DNA of 64,000 bases from an uncultured Bacteroidales bacterium (GTDB lineage Bacteria; Bacteroidota; Bacteroidia; Bacteroidales; F082): the NCBI GenBank assembly GCA_900318265.1, contig ONKA01000014.1:22449-86448 (forward strand). The letters are read 5' to 3'. Of the stretch, positions 7,577-17,286 are shown one piece after another. The position numbers and the translations under genes are program-made. The first letter of the stretch is position 1, and every line of letters starts with the position of its first letter. Below the pieces are notes generated by a model. That model was not told where the DNA came from. It was given only the letters and a program-made list of their open reading frames with translations, and searched no databases.

Positions 7577-10195
7577 TTATTCTGCTTTCACAATTCGACG
7601 CGTTATGGTGCATCCGTTGCTGACGGCTTGCAGGAAATACACGCCATCAGGCAGGCTCGATAGGTCGATTTGGATCATCTCGCAGCCTTTCGTGTCAAGG
7701 CATTTGATCTTTTGACCTATTGTGTTGTAGAGGCTGACCCCATCGATGTCTTCGCAGGTCACGTTCACTATGTCCTTGACGGGATTGGGATAGATGGTGA
7801 ACAGGGTCTCGTCCGACTCTTCTACACCAGCACCGATGGCGACATCGATGGTAAGCAGGTAAGTGCCTGTCTTTCCTTCAAAGTAAGGCATGATGCAGAA
7901 GTAGAGCATGCCTCCACTGGTGATAATGCTCGACCCTATCTCGTCGTCGTAGAACTCTGACCAGACGCTTCCGTCGGTGGAGTAGGCAAACTTGGCGTCA
8001 ACGGTGTAATAGGTGCTGCTGCCGCCGTTGTTGTAAGAGTCGTATAGACGCGGGGTGACAGTATAGTTGCGACCGGCATTGAGTTGGACTTTGTAATAGT
8101 CCACGTCAGATGTGCTGTGGAGGTTAGATTCCGTAGTACTGACAGATCCGTGGTTGCCCGTCATGTTTAAGGGCAGGAGGTAGGCTGAGCTAACGGTGTT
8201 GTTGGTTTCGTAGCGGTCGACGCTGACGGGTGCTGCCACCACTTCAACGCGGACGGGGTTTTGGTAAGCATAGGCACCTGCATAATACCAGTTCGGATCG
8301 CCCGATTCTTGATAGGCCAGTTCCATATAATATGAACCAGGTTCTACAGTGATTTCGCCCGTGAAATCAAGGCCGCCATCATAGTGGGAATTGGCAGGCA
8401 TGCCGTTTGAGCAGTTGAGGATACCGATGTTTTGTGCCCATGAGCCGTCGAGGTTGGCCAAGTTGACACGGAACTTGCCGTAGAACGTCGTGGTGCCCGA
8501 GTTCCAAATGTCGACGTTGACAGTGGAGCTGGTGCCGTAATAGAGGTAGTCGCCCGTCACGATATTGAAATCGGAGTAGGTCTCGATGTCTTGCTCATAT
8601 ATGATATCGAAAAAGGCATTGTTGTGGCCGTTGTTGTCGATGGAGTTCCATAACTCGCCGTCCAAGCTATAGGCCATGGCGACAGCATAGGAACCAGGAA
8701 GATAGGGCGGGCCAGCTTCGCATGTCAAGTTGCCATCCTTATAGTAATTGGGAGGTAATGGATTGGTGTGGAAGTCCCAAGTGTCCATCACGTCGAGGAA
8801 AATGTATTCTTCGTTATTGTCTTTCCTGAATATGGCGGCGCCTACCAAGCCTGAGAAATTGGCATCGCCCGTGTTGGCAACAGAGGCGTAGACTGACAAA
8901 GGATCATAGAACCAGAATTCAGAGTCCATCTGTAAATTGCTGTAGTAGATGAGGTTGTAGCTGGAGGTGCTGCCACCGCCTCCACCACCGCCTCCACCGC
9001 CACCGCCTCCACCACCGTTTTGGTTGGGCTCAATGCCGACGAGGGCTTGTTGGTTTTGGGAATAGTTGTACGTAGAGGGGTTCAGGTTGTTGATGTAGAA
9101 ATAGTCGTTGTAGTATCCGCCCCATCCCCAGTTGAAGTGGAAATAGTTGCTGGCATTGTATCCATCGCACACGAAGGCGTGGCCACCTGAGTTGGAGAAA
9201 CCGCCATACAGCATGGGACGTGAGTTGTCCAATTCATTTTTGAGGAGTTCGATCCACTGGGCGTCTGAGTAGTTGCTCTTCCTCTCGCCATGCAATGTGC
9301 TCTTGTAGTCGAAATAGGTCTTTAATGCGAGCTCGGCACATGGAGTGGAATTGCCATAGTCGATGATATAGGCTGCGCTGCCGTAGTCGGGAGCGCCACT
9401 GATGCCGTACATCATTTCGACACTTACGCCACAGTGGTACATCAACGTGGCCACTGCATTGTTGGCACTGCTCACGACATTGGGCATGTTCGCCCAATCG
9501 TAGTTGGCACTGAAGTCGGCGTAGAGCGTGCCGTATTCGGGATGCGACGAGGGAACGTAGGAGTGGTTGCCCAATCCATGTGTCGGATACGACCAGTATT
9601 TCATGATCTGTGCCATGGCGGTTGCCACGCATCCTGTCACCGTTCTTTGGCTGGCATTGTAGTCGTAAGGGCACTTGTCATTGTAGTATGGGGCTTGGTT
9701 CCATCGGGTTTGTACCAAGGGTGAAACAATTTTTTCCGACTTGATAGGCATGGTCTTGCCAAGGCGCATGCATTCCCATTCGTTGCGAATCTCGTCGGTG
9801 GCACTGAGTTTCATGCTTGTCGCATCTTGGATTTGCATTGCATAGCCGTCGAGCCAGGCTTTGAAGTTGGGTGGGAGCTCGCCACCATCGAAGTTGTTCT
9901 CGTATGAATAACCCAGGATAGGGGTTACGCAGTCGTCGGCGGCCATGATGACATAACCCTTGCCAGCGGTGTTGTTGAAGATGTAGAACTCGGAATAGCC
10001 GTACTGTGCAGCCACGTTCACAAATTGGGCATCTTCGGGTCTTTGCTTGTACACCTTGCCATCTTTCACGGCCATGATGTTGTTCTCCTTCCAGAAACGC
10101 TGGGCGAGTTGTTTCGCCGTGGTTTCGTCAATAGGGCCTCCTATTAGTGAATAGCAGAAGGCCATTGTCAAAACAAATGTAAGAATTCTTTTCAT
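7577..10195 (-). CDS. C10 family cysteine protease with T9SS sorting domain
   Basis: An 872-residue secreted protease of the streptopain/interpain type. After a signal peptide comes a Spi-like propeptide (about 22-150) that keeps the enzyme inactive, then the catalytic domain with Cys189 in TVTGCVATAMAQIMKYW and His339 in SGGHAFVCDGY, followed by FHFNWGWGG. A run of exactly 15 glycines (394-408) links it to two beta-rich domains and a type A T9SS sorting domain (VEESDETLFTIYPNPVKDIVN to RRIVKAE). The product should be exported through T9SS to the cell surface or medium. Substrates cannot be read from sequence. Confidence 0.92.
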   Translation of the reverse strand: MKRILTFVLTMAFCYSLIGGPIDETTAKQLAQRFWKENNIMAVKDGKVYKQRPEDAQFVNVAAQYGYSEFYIFNNTAGKGYVIMAADDCVTPILGYSYENNFDGGELPPNFKAWLDGYAMQIQDATSMKLSATDEIRNEWECMRLGKTMPIKSEKIVSPLVQTRWNQAPYYNDKCPYDYNASQRTVTGCVATAMAQIMKYWSYPTHGLGNHSYVPSSHPEYGTLYADFSANYDWANMPNVVSSANNAVATLMYHCGVSVEMMYGISGAPDYGSAAYIIDYGNSTPCAELALKTYFDYKSTLHGERKSNYSDAQWIELLKNELDNSRPMLYGGFSNSGGHAFVCDGYNASNYFHFNWGWGGYYNDYFYINNLNPSTYNYSQNQQALVGIEPNQNGGGGGGGGGGGGGGGSTSSYNLIYYSNLQMDSEFWFYDPLSVYASVANTGDANFSGLVGAAIFRKDNNEEYIFLDVMDTWDFHTNPLPPNYYKDGNLTCEAGPPYLPGSYAVAMAYSLDGELWNSIDNNGHNNAFFDIIYEQDIETYSDFNIVTGDYLYYGTSSTVNVDIWNSGTTTFYGKFRVNLANLDGSWAQNIGILNCSNGMPANSHYDGGLDFTGEITVEPGSYYMELAYQESGDPNWYYAGAYAYQNPVRVEVVAAPVSVDRYETNNTVSSAYLLPLNMTGNHGSVSTTESNLHSTSDVDYYKVQLNAGRNYTVTPRLYDSYNNGGSSTYYTVDAKFAYSTDGSVWSEFYDDEIGSSIITSGGMLYFCIMPYFEGKTGTYLLTIDVAIGAGVEESDETLFTIYPNPVKDIVNVTCEDIDGVSLYNTIGQKIKCLDTKGCEMIQIDLSSLPDGVYFLQAVSNGCTITRRIVKAE
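8972..9016 (-). repeat. Poly-glycine codon repeat in the C10 protease
   Basis: Forty-five bases encode 15 Gly codons. Codons 1-6 (GGT GGT GGA GGC GGT GGC) recur exactly as codons 10-15, with GGT GGA GGC between them, so the tract looks like an expanded 18-bp unit. Confidence 0.9.
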
Positions 10196-10263
10196 ATTGT
10201 AATTTATTGATTTTTAATATCTTGAAACAAAAGTGTTTGTGACAATATCATAGTATGATGAGG

Positions 10264-10293
10264 CAAAGATAATCATTTGGGATAAATAACAAA
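10264..10293 (-). promoter_or_regulatory. Promoter of the C10 protease gene
   Basis: TATCTTTG at 10264-10271 (-7) and TTTG at 10290-10293 (-33) on the minus strand, 18 bases apart, a full Bacteroidota promoter about 70 bases before the start. Confidence 0.75.
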
Positions 10294-10324
10294 AAAAATC
10301 CCGCCGTTTCCAGCGGGATTTTTT
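10293..10324 (-). terminator. Terminator of secDF
   Basis: TCCCGC (10299-10304) and GCGGGA (10313-10318) within A and T runs, 35 bases past the secDF stop. Its A run supplies the -33 TTTG of the following protease promoter. Confidence 0.88.
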
Positions 10325-10358
10325 GCAAGCAGTTTAGAAGGTTAATAATGATGTCTTA

Positions 10359-13300
10359 TCATTTTTTCTTAGTGTCTTCTGCTTCGATTTGCTTATCCTT
10401 CTTATTGCCTTTCATCAGCACGTAGGCGAACGGCGTCGACAGGAACACTGACGAGAAGGTACCGGCGAGCACACCGACCAACAGGGCAAAGATGAAGCCG
10501 CGGATGGTGTCGCCACCGAAGATGAAGATGGCAAGCAACACGACCAAGGTTGAACCCGAGGTGTTGAACGAACGGGTCAAGGTGCTATTGACAGCGTTGG
10601 TCATATTCTCCTTCCAGGAGCTCTTCGGGTGCAGGTTGACGTTCTCACGGACACGGTCGAAGATAACCACCGTAGCGTTGATGGAGTAACCGATAACGGT
10701 CAGCACGGCAGCAATGAAGCTTTGGTCGACTTCCATGGTGAAGGGCAGGATGTTGTAGAACAACGAGTACATACCCAACACGATGATGGTGTCTTGTGCC
10801 AAGGCCATGATGGAGGCCACACCATACTGCCATTTCTTGAATCGGATGGCGATGTAGACGAACATCAGAGCCAAAGCCACGATGATGGCCCAGATGGACT
10901 TACGCGTGACGTCGCTGGCGATGGTGGCACCGACTTTCTGGGTGCTCAGGATGCCCACGGTCTCGTCTTCCGAAGAGAACTTCGTCATGGTCAGTTCATC
11001 TTTGTAGAGGCTCTTCAAGTTGTCGTAAAGGATGACTTGGATGATGCTATCCACAGCAGGGTTGTCATTGTCGATCAAGAACTTGGTCGTGATCTTCACC
11101 TGACCGTTGGTACCGTAGGTCTTCACTTCAGGTGTTGACCAGTCTTCCACTTCGGTGTCGTTGCTCATTTCGAGAGCGTTGTGGATGCTGGCTTTGTCGA
11201 CGTTGACGTTCGACAAGACGTCGCGCACTTGCTCAACCTTGATACTCGGGTCGTCGAATTGGACGACGTAGTTACGACCACCAGTGAAGTCGATGCCGAG
11301 GTTCAAGCCGCGGAAGCCGAGAGAACCTAAGCTAATGACCAAGAAGGCGATGCAGATGATGAAGGAAGTCTTACGGATGTCGATGAATCTGTAGTGCTTG
11401 TCCTGCAAGAAGTTGCGGGTGAAGTTGGTCGAGAAGCTGATTTCCTTTTCTTTGGCCAGCATGCGTTCGAAAATCAAACGGGTGATGAAGATGGACGTGG
11501 CCAAAGAGGTGAGGATACCGATGCAGAGGGTGACGGCGAAGCTGTGGACAGGACCCGTACCCAAGATGATCAGGATGATACCGGTAATCAAGGTGGTGAC
11601 GTTACCGTCGATAATGGCGGAGTAAGCGTTCTTGTAACCGTCTTGGATGGCGAGCTTGATACCCTTGCCAGCCTTGATTTCTTCCTTGATACGCTCGAAG
11701 ATAATCACGTTCGAGTCAACAGCCATACCTAAGGTCAACACGATACCTGCGATACCAGGCAGAGTCAGCACCGAGCCGAGGCATGCCAGCACACCAAACA
11801 GGAAGAACACGTTGATCAACAAGGCGATATCGGCAACGAAACCAGCCTTCTTATAGAAGAATACCATGTAGGCCAGCACGAGGATGAAGGCGAACACCAT
11901 TGACCACATACCTTTTTGCACGGATTCCTTACCGAGGGTAGGACCAACGACCTGCTCTTCAAGGATTCTTGCAGGTGCGGGCAGCTTACCTGCCTTCAGG
12001 ATGTTGGCCAAGTCTTGAGCCTCTTCGATGGTCATTCCACCACCGCTGATGGACGAACGGCCGTTCGGGATTTCACCATTGACGACGGGGTAGCTGTAGA
12101 CGAGGTCATCAAGAACGATGGCGATTTGCTTGCCCACGTTGTCACGGGTGAGGTTCTTCCACTTATTGGCACCTTCGGGGTTCATTTGGATGGTGACCTC
12201 CACTTGGTTGCCTTGACCGTAGTCCTGACGGGCGTCGGTGATGACTTCACCACCGAGGGCGCAGGTGTTGTCGCGCGACATCTTCAGGGCGACGAGGTCG
12301 AGCACTTCGATGCTCTCACCGTTTTCGCCGGAGATGCTCTCGGGCTTCACAGTCCAAGCGAGTTTCAGTTGGCGGGGGAACAGGCTCTTGGTCTCAGCCA
12401 GCATCTGGTTGATGGCGGCAGTGTCCTTCACCATGGCGATACCCACACGGGCCGAGGCGCCGTTGACGGGTTGCAGTTTGGAGAACAGGGGATGGTTGGC
12501 ATCCAACTCTTCGTCAATCTGTTCTTCCTCGCCTTGGTTCTCGTTCAGCTGGTCGAGGAGGGCGACATCGGTGGTGTCGGCCTCAGTGGTTTCCACGTTT
12601 TCACCTTCTTCGGCAACGGCGGCCACTTCTTCGGTGGCGATGGTGTCGTTGCTCACGGCAGGCGTCTCTTCGGCATTGTTCTTGTTCTTTCTGTTGGCAG
12701 CCAACTTGGCATCAGCATCGATGAAAGCCTGCTGAATTTCGGAGAAGTTGTAGGTCTCCCAGAATTCGAGTTGAGCAGTACCTTGGAGGAGCTTACGCAC
12801 ACGCTCCGGATCCTTGATACCAGGCAGTTCGACGAGGATACGGCCCGAGTTTTCCAGTTTTTGGATGTTGGGCTGTGCCACACCGAAACGGTCGATACGG
12901 GTTCCGAGGATCTGATAGGAACGGTCGATGGCAGCATCGCTTTCTTCCTTCAAAACCTTCAGCACGTCGTCGTTGCTCGAATTGATGTTGATATCTTTTT
13001 TGTCCTTGAATTCCAAAAGGAAGATGGAGACGAGCTTAGCGTTGGGGTCAGTCTCCTTAAAGGCCTCGCCAAACAGGGTGACGAAATCGCCCTTGCTCTC
13101 TTGTTGGCGCTTCGAGGCCAGTTCCATGGCTTGAAGGAAAACGGGGTCTTGGGAGTCGTGCGATAAGGCCTTCACAATGTCCTTGACCGAGACTTCCAAG
13201 GTGACGTTCATACCGCCCTTCAAGTCCAAACCCAAGTTGATTTCTTTTTCTTTTGCGTCACGATAGGTGTACTTCTTGAATCCCAGATTGTACACGTTGA

Positions 13301-13586
13301 CGGTGTTCATCGAGTCCAGATAGCTGTTTTCAAGCTTCTCCTTGAGGTAGTTCTTCGCCTGCGACTCATCCATGCTTTTCTTCTGCATGGTCTCGGCAAT
13401 GGCGTCCTGGATGGACTCTGAAACGGCGATGTCTTGTCCGTTGGCATCTTTGGGGAAGACTTGCTCGATGGCATTCTTCTCGGCTCTGCGTTCCACAATC
13501 TTAGTCACCACAGTGAAAGAAAGCTGGTACAGGAAAATGAGCGCAAAGATGATGGCTATCGCCCTAATTGCTCCTTTGTTTTGCAT
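10359..13586 (-). CDS. secDF: Protein translocase fusion SecDF
   Basis: A 1075-residue fusion of SecD and SecF, the inner-membrane complex that uses proton motive force to help proteins leave SecYEG. The SecD half has an N-terminal membrane helix, the large periplasmic P1 domain (LGLDLKGGMNVTLEV, PGIKDPERVRKLLQGTAQLEF) and five more helices (LTLGMAVDSNVIIFERIKEE). The SecF half starts near residue 735 with LNLGIDFTGGRNYVVQF and ends with its six-helix block. An acidic, Gln/Glu-rich insertion at about 297-365 in P1 is specific to this type. It has its own promoter and terminator, so it is monocistronic. Confidence 0.96.
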   Translation of the reverse strand: MQNKGAIRAIAIIFALIFLYQLSFTVVTKIVERRAEKNAIEQVFPKDANGQDIAVSESIQDAIAETMQKKSMDESQAKNYLKEKLENSYLDSMNTVNVYNLGFKKYTYRDAKEKEINLGLDLKGGMNVTLEVSVKDIVKALSHDSQDPVFLQAMELASKRQQESKGDFVTLFGEAFKETDPNAKLVSIFLLEFKDKKDININSSNDDVLKVLKEESDAAIDRSYQILGTRIDRFGVAQPNIQKLENSGRILVELPGIKDPERVRKLLQGTAQLEFWETYNFSEIQQAFIDADAKLAANRKNKNNAEETPAVSNDTIATEEVAAVAEEGENVETTEADTTDVALLDQLNENQGEEEQIDEELDANHPLFSKLQPVNGASARVGIAMVKDTAAINQMLAETKSLFPRQLKLAWTVKPESISGENGESIEVLDLVALKMSRDNTCALGGEVITDARQDYGQGNQVEVTIQMNPEGANKWKNLTRDNVGKQIAIVLDDLVYSYPVVNGEIPNGRSSISGGGMTIEEAQDLANILKAGKLPAPARILEEQVVGPTLGKESVQKGMWSMVFAFILVLAYMVFFYKKAGFVADIALLINVFFLFGVLACLGSVLTLPGIAGIVLTLGMAVDSNVIIFERIKEEIKAGKGIKLAIQDGYKNAYSAIIDGNVTTLITGIILIILGTGPVHSFAVTLCIGILTSLATSIFITRLIFERMLAKEKEISFSTNFTRNFLQDKHYRFIDIRKTSFIICIAFLVISLGSLGFRGLNLGIDFTGGRNYVVQFDDPSIKVEQVRDVLSNVNVDKASIHNALEMSNDTEVEDWSTPEVKTYGTNGQVKITTKFLIDNDNPAVDSIIQVILYDNLKSLYKDELTMTKFSSEDETVGILSTQKVGATIASDVTRKSIWAIIVALALMFVYIAIRFKKWQYGVASIMALAQDTIIVLGMYSLFYNILPFTMEVDQSFIAAVLTVIGYSINATVVIFDRVRENVNLHPKSSWKENMTNAVNSTLTRSFNTSGSTLVVLLAIFIFGGDTIRGFIFALLVGVLAGTFSSVFLSTPFAYVLMKGNKKDKQIEAEDTKKK

Positions 13587-13662
13587 TGTAAAACTGATTT
13601 AATTATTTGACTTTTAATTTGTTAAATTTCAAAAAGGTACATTTTACTCCATTACGAGCCTG

Positions 13663-13670
13663 CAAAAATA
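13663..13670 (-). promoter_or_regulatory. -7 promoter box for secDF
   Basis: TATTTTTG on the minus strand, 76 bases before the secDF start and just beyond the ABC permease stop codon. Confidence 0.6.
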
Positions 13671-13680
13671 CGAAATATTT

Positions 13681-14994
13681 CTATTTATATTTCAACCACT
13701 TGAAAATTTCCTTGTATGAAAGTTTTTTTCCGTACATCAAGATGCCCGTGCGGTAAATCTTCGCTGCGAACCAGGTCATGGCGACAAATGTTCCGGCCAA
13801 GATGACGACCGAAAGCACGATTTGCCAGATAGGCACGCCGAACGGTATTCTCACCATCATCGAGATGGGGGAGGTGAACGGAATCATCGAGAGCCATACC
13901 GACAAGGAGCTGTCGGGATTGTTGACGATGTAGAAAGATGAGATGATGGCGACGATCAAGGGGACGGTGACAGGCAACGTGAATTGCTGTGAATCGGTGT
14001 TGTTATCGACCAATGAGCCGATGGCGGCATAAAGCGTGGCATACAGCAGGTAACCCAAAATGAAGAAGATGAGGAAACACCCGATGATGGTGCCGAAGTC
14101 GATGGAATGGGCAATTTGGATGATGTTTTGCACGGCTTCGTTATTCATGATGTCGTTGGAGTTGATCTGTTGACTCATCACGGTGCCCGACGACAGAATT
14201 TCGGGGCTGCTGAGACCCATGAAAGCCGAGAAACCGAGATAGAGCGCTCCAGTAAGCAATATCCACAGCACAAATTGGGTGAGGGCTACCAGCGACACGC
14301 CGATGATTTTGCCCATCATGAGTTGGAAGGGCTTCACCGAGCTGATGATGACTTCGATGATACGGTTGGTCTTTTCTTCCGACACGCCTTGCATCACCTG
14401 TCCACCAAAGAAGATGATGAACATGTAGACCAGCATCGACAATCCAATGCCGAGGGCAAATTGCACTTTGGTGAAGGTCTCCTTTTCGTTGCCTTTGTCG
14501 TCCATCCGCATGATCTGCAGGTTGACATCGGTCTTCACCGCGCTGACAATCTCTGGGTCGACACCTTTGGCCATCAACTTTTGGTCTTCGATTTCTTTCT
14601 TCATCACGTTGCTGATGTAGTTTTCTACTTCCATTGGCACTTGGCGAATGCTGTAGACAACGGCGTTCGACGGGATGTTGAGTTGTGTGGGCGGCACATA
14701 TACGGCCATATCGAATATGCCGCTTTTCACCAGTTCCTTGACCGAGTCGATGGGTTGGTTGGGCATGTTGACGAAGGTGTGTTCCTTGGTGCCAGTGAAA
14801 CGGTCCTCAAACCAATGGCTCTCGTCGACGACGGCAATTCGCATGTTCTCGTTGCTCGCGTTGAGGGCGAGCATGATGGGGATGATGTAGATGGCGGCCA
14901 TTAGGATGGGCCCCAGGAAGGTCAGGATGAGGAAGCTGCGCTTGCGTACGCGCGTCATGTATTCGCGCTTGATGATGAGTCCGATCTTGTTCAT
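13681..14994 (-). CDS. ABC-2 type transporter permease
   Basis: A 437-residue membrane protein with one N-terminal helix (IKREYMTRVRKRSFLILTFLGPILMA), a soluble domain of about 130 residues, then five or six helices in the C-terminal half. The charged signature SEEKTNRIIEVIISSVKPFQLMMGKIIG is typical of NatB/CcmB-like ABC-2 permeases. Its stop/start overlap of 4 bases (ATGA) with the upstream ATPase gene shows the two form one exporter. Substrate is unknown; NatAB-type exporters move sodium, others move drugs or lipids. Confidence 0.9.
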   Translation of the reverse strand: MNKIGLIIKREYMTRVRKRSFLILTFLGPILMAAIYIIPIMLALNASNENMRIAVVDESHWFEDRFTGTKEHTFVNMPNQPIDSVKELVKSGIFDMAVYVPPTQLNIPSNAVVYSIRQVPMEVENYISNVMKKEIEDQKLMAKGVDPEIVSAVKTDVNLQIMRMDDKGNEKETFTKVQFALGIGLSMLVYMFIIFFGGQVMQGVSEEKTNRIIEVIISSVKPFQLMMGKIIGVSLVALTQFVLWILLTGALYLGFSAFMGLSSPEILSSGTVMSQQINSNDIMNNEAVQNIIQIAHSIDFGTIIGCFLIFFILGYLLYATLYAAIGSLVDNNTDSQQFTLPVTVPLIVAIISSFYIVNNPDSSLSVWLSMIPFTSPISMMVRIPFGVPIWQIVLSVVILAGTFVAMTWFAAKIYRTGILMYGKKLSYKEIFKWLKYK

Positions 14995-15914
14995 GGGGCT
15001 TGGTTTTGGGATTGCACTTCGTGGATAAAGATGTCGTTCATGGAGGGCAGCACCTCTTTGAAGGAGACGAGTTGTCCGACCTGCAGGAGTTGGTTGAGCA
15101 GTTCGTTGGGCGATTCGCTGAACAAGGTCAGCTTGGTCTCGTCGGGGAGGTCGGTGGATTCCACCTTTATATTATTATAGGTGTCGGCGATGTTCATCAC
15201 CTTGAGGGTGTCGGGGCAGCGCACCACGATTTCGCGTTGGTGGGTGTCGTGCTGCCGCTTGATGTCGCTCACCTTGCCTTGCAGGATGCTCTTGCCTCTG
15301 TTGATTAAGGTGATGCTGTCGCAGAGCTCCTCAACCGAGGCCATGTTGTGGGTGGAAAGTAGTATGGTGGCACCTTTTTCTCGCAAATCGAGGATGGCTT
15401 CTTTCAGCAGGTTGGCGTTGATGGGGTCGAAGCCGCTGAATGGCTCGTCGAAGATGAGGATGTCAGGCTCATGGATGACGGTGGTAATGAACTGCACCTT
15501 CTGCTGCATGCCCTTGGAGAGTTCTTCCACCTTCTTGTCCCACCAGCTGGCGATTTCGAACTTCTCGAACCAATCCATCAGCCTTTTCTTGGCCTCAGCT
15601 TTCTTGATGCCTTTCAGCTCAGCCAAGTAGATGGCTTGTTCGCCGACTTTCATCTTCTTGTATAAGCCACGTTCCTCGGGCAGGTAGCCGATGCGGGCGA
15701 TGTGGCTTTGGCTCAGTTTTTCGCCGTTGATGAGCACCTCTCCGGAATCAGGAGCCGTGATCTGGTTGAGGATACGGATAAGGGTGGTCTTACCCGCGCC
15801 ATTTGGACCCAAAAGGCCGTATATGCACTGCTCTTGGATGTCAATGCACATACGGTCTAAGGCGGTGTGGTCGGCGTATTTCTTGGTGACCTCGTTGACG
15901 GATATTTTTGTCAT
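14991..15914 (-). CDS. ABC transporter ATP-binding protein
   Basis: A 307-residue ATPase with Walker A GPNGAGKTT (about 36-44), signature LSKGMQQKVQF, Walker B LIFDEPFSGFDP and the switch His in STHNM. A C-terminal domain of about 90 residues (DUF4162-like, ending VLPSMNDIFIHEVQSQNQAP) is common in NatA-like exporters. It is translated just before the permease with a 4-base overlap. No clear promoter box is visible upstream, where a cloverleaf repeat occupies most of the gap. Confidence 0.93.
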   Translation of the reverse strand: MTKISVNEVTKKYADHTALDRMCIDIQEQCIYGLLGPNGAGKTTLIRILNQITAPDSGEVLINGEKLSQSHIARIGYLPEERGLYKKMKVGEQAIYLAELKGIKKAEAKKRLMDWFEKFEIASWWDKKVEELSKGMQQKVQFITTVIHEPDILIFDEPFSGFDPINANLLKEAILDLREKGATILLSTHNMASVEELCDSITLINRGKSILQGKVSDIKRQHDTHQREIVVRCPDTLKVMNIADTYNNIKVESTDLPDETKLTLFSESPNELLNQLLQVGQLVSFKEVLPSMNDIFIHEVQSQNQAP

Positions 15915-15966
15915 TTCTTGTTGGTATAAACATGAGACTATGATGGACGGTCTTTTTTCTTTTTAG

Positions 15967-16054
15967 CGTCATGGCGGAGGAACATCCGCCATCTCCTGAG
16001 CATGAAGGAGTACCCTTTTTGTTCAGGAGATTGCGGGTCAAGCCCGCAATGACG
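15967..16054. repeat. Cloverleaf-like palindromic repeat
   Basis: Outer CGTC/GACG (15967-15970 and 16051-16054) encloses three perfect hairpins: ATGGCGGA/TCCGCCAT (15971-15992), TCTCCTGA/TCAGGAGA (15992-16030, with an inner AAGG/CCTT) and ATTGCGGG/CCCGCAAT (16030-16050). Together they would fold as a four-way junction. There is no coding potential. It resembles dispersed repeats ending in GTCATTGCGGG seen in several phyla. Confidence 0.75.
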
Positions 16055-16081
16055 GCAGGAAAACAAGTCCATAGTCTCACG

Positions 16082-17272
16082 TCAATTAAAATAGTCCTTA
16101 ATCTTACTGAAAAAACTCTTCTCCTCGGCGGTGGGGTTGGGCTTGAAGTTGTCCGATTGGGCGAGTTGTTGCAACAGCTCTTCCTCTTTCTTGTTGACTT
16201 TCTTCGGCACCCACACGTTGACGTTGACGAGCATGTCGCCGCTGCCGTAGCCGTTGAGGATAGGCAAGCCTTTGCCTCTCAGCCTCAATACCTTGCCACT
16301 CTGAGTGCCAGGGGCAATCTTCACGCGTACCTTGCCATCAACGGTGGGCACTTCGGCCTGGGTACCCATGATGGCCTCGGGGATGGTGATGAACAGGTTG
16401 TAGATCAGCGTGCTCTCATCGCGCTCGAAGTCGGGATGAGGCTCTTCTTCGATGAGGACGAGCAAGTCGCCGTTCACGCCGTTGTGCGGACCGGCATTGC
16501 CTTTGCCTCGCACGGTGAGTTGCATGCCTTCGCCCACGCCGGCAGGGATGTCGATGTCGATGATTTCGTCACCTTTCATGATGCCTTCACCGCCGCAGTG
16601 GGTACATTTCTTCTTAATGACAGTTCCTGTGCCGTTACAGGTGGGACACACCGAAGCGGTCTGCATCTGTCCAAAGAAACTGTTGACGGTCTGCACCACC
16701 TGACCACGACCATGGCAGGTGGGACAGGTCTCAGTGGAGCCGTCTTCCGAACCGCTGCCGTGGCAATGCGTGCAGGCGACGTATTTGCTGACCTTGATTT
16801 TCTTTTTCACGCCATGGGCGATCTCTTGCAGGTTCAGCTTCACTTTCACGCGGATGTTGGAGCCGCGCTGCTTGACGGTGCCGCCACGGCTGCTACCGCC
16901 TCCGAAGCCACTGAAACTGCTGAAGCCACCGCCAAAGTCGAAGCCTCGGCCAAACACGCTGTTCAGGATGTCGTTCAGGTCGAAGTCGCCGAAGCCGCCG
17001 AAGCCGCTGCCACCGCTGGCCGAGCCGCCATCCATGCCGGCGAAGCCGTAACGGTCGTAACGCGCCTTCTTGTTCTCGTCGCTTAAAACGGAATAGGCCT
17101 CCGAGGCTTCTTTGAAGTTCTCCTCGGCGGTCTTCTTCTCGGCGTCGGTGCCGTTCACCCACTTGTCGGGGTGCCATTTCAAGGCGGCCTTACGGTAGGC
17201 GCTCTTTATCTCATCAGGTGTGGAGTTTTTGTTGACTCCTAACACCTCGTAGTAATCTCTTTTTTCTGCCAT
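16082..17272 (-). CDS. dnaJ: Chaperone DnaJ
   Basis: A type I J-protein of 396 residues that stimulates DnaK ATPase and delivers unfolded substrates. The J domain (1-75) has HPD at 34-36. A Gly/Phe-rich stretch (SGGSGFGGFGDFDLNDIL onward) follows, then four zinc-finger repeats (CTHCHGSG, CPTCHGRG, CPTCNGTG, CTHCGGEG) and two beta-barrel substrate-binding domains. It is 14 bases behind grpE and translated from the same message. The C-terminal FFSKIKDYFN replaces a longer dimerisation tail. Confidence 0.96.
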   Translation of the reverse strand: MAEKRDYYEVLGVNKNSTPDEIKSAYRKAALKWHPDKWVNGTDAEKKTAEENFKEASEAYSVLSDENKKARYDRYGFAGMDGGSASGGSGFGGFGDFDLNDILNSVFGRGFDFGGGFSSFSGFGGGSSRGGTVKQRGSNIRVKVKLNLQEIAHGVKKKIKVSKYVACTHCHGSGSEDGSTETCPTCHGRGQVVQTVNSFFGQMQTASVCPTCNGTGTVIKKKCTHCGGEGIMKGDEIIDIDIPAGVGEGMQLTVRGKGNAGPHNGVNGDLLVLIEEEPHPDFERDESTLIYNLFITIPEAIMGTQAEVPTVDGKVRVKIAPGTQSGKVLRLRGKGLPILNGYGSGDMLVNVNVWVPKKVNKKEEELLQQLAQSDNFKPNPTAEEKSFFSKIKDYFN

Positions 17273-17286
17273 TCTTGATTCCTTTC

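Noticed and set aside
8842-9033. Overlapping minus-strand frame across the poly-Gly region
   Set aside because: It is a shifted frame of the C10 protease driven by the repeat; no separate gene signals.
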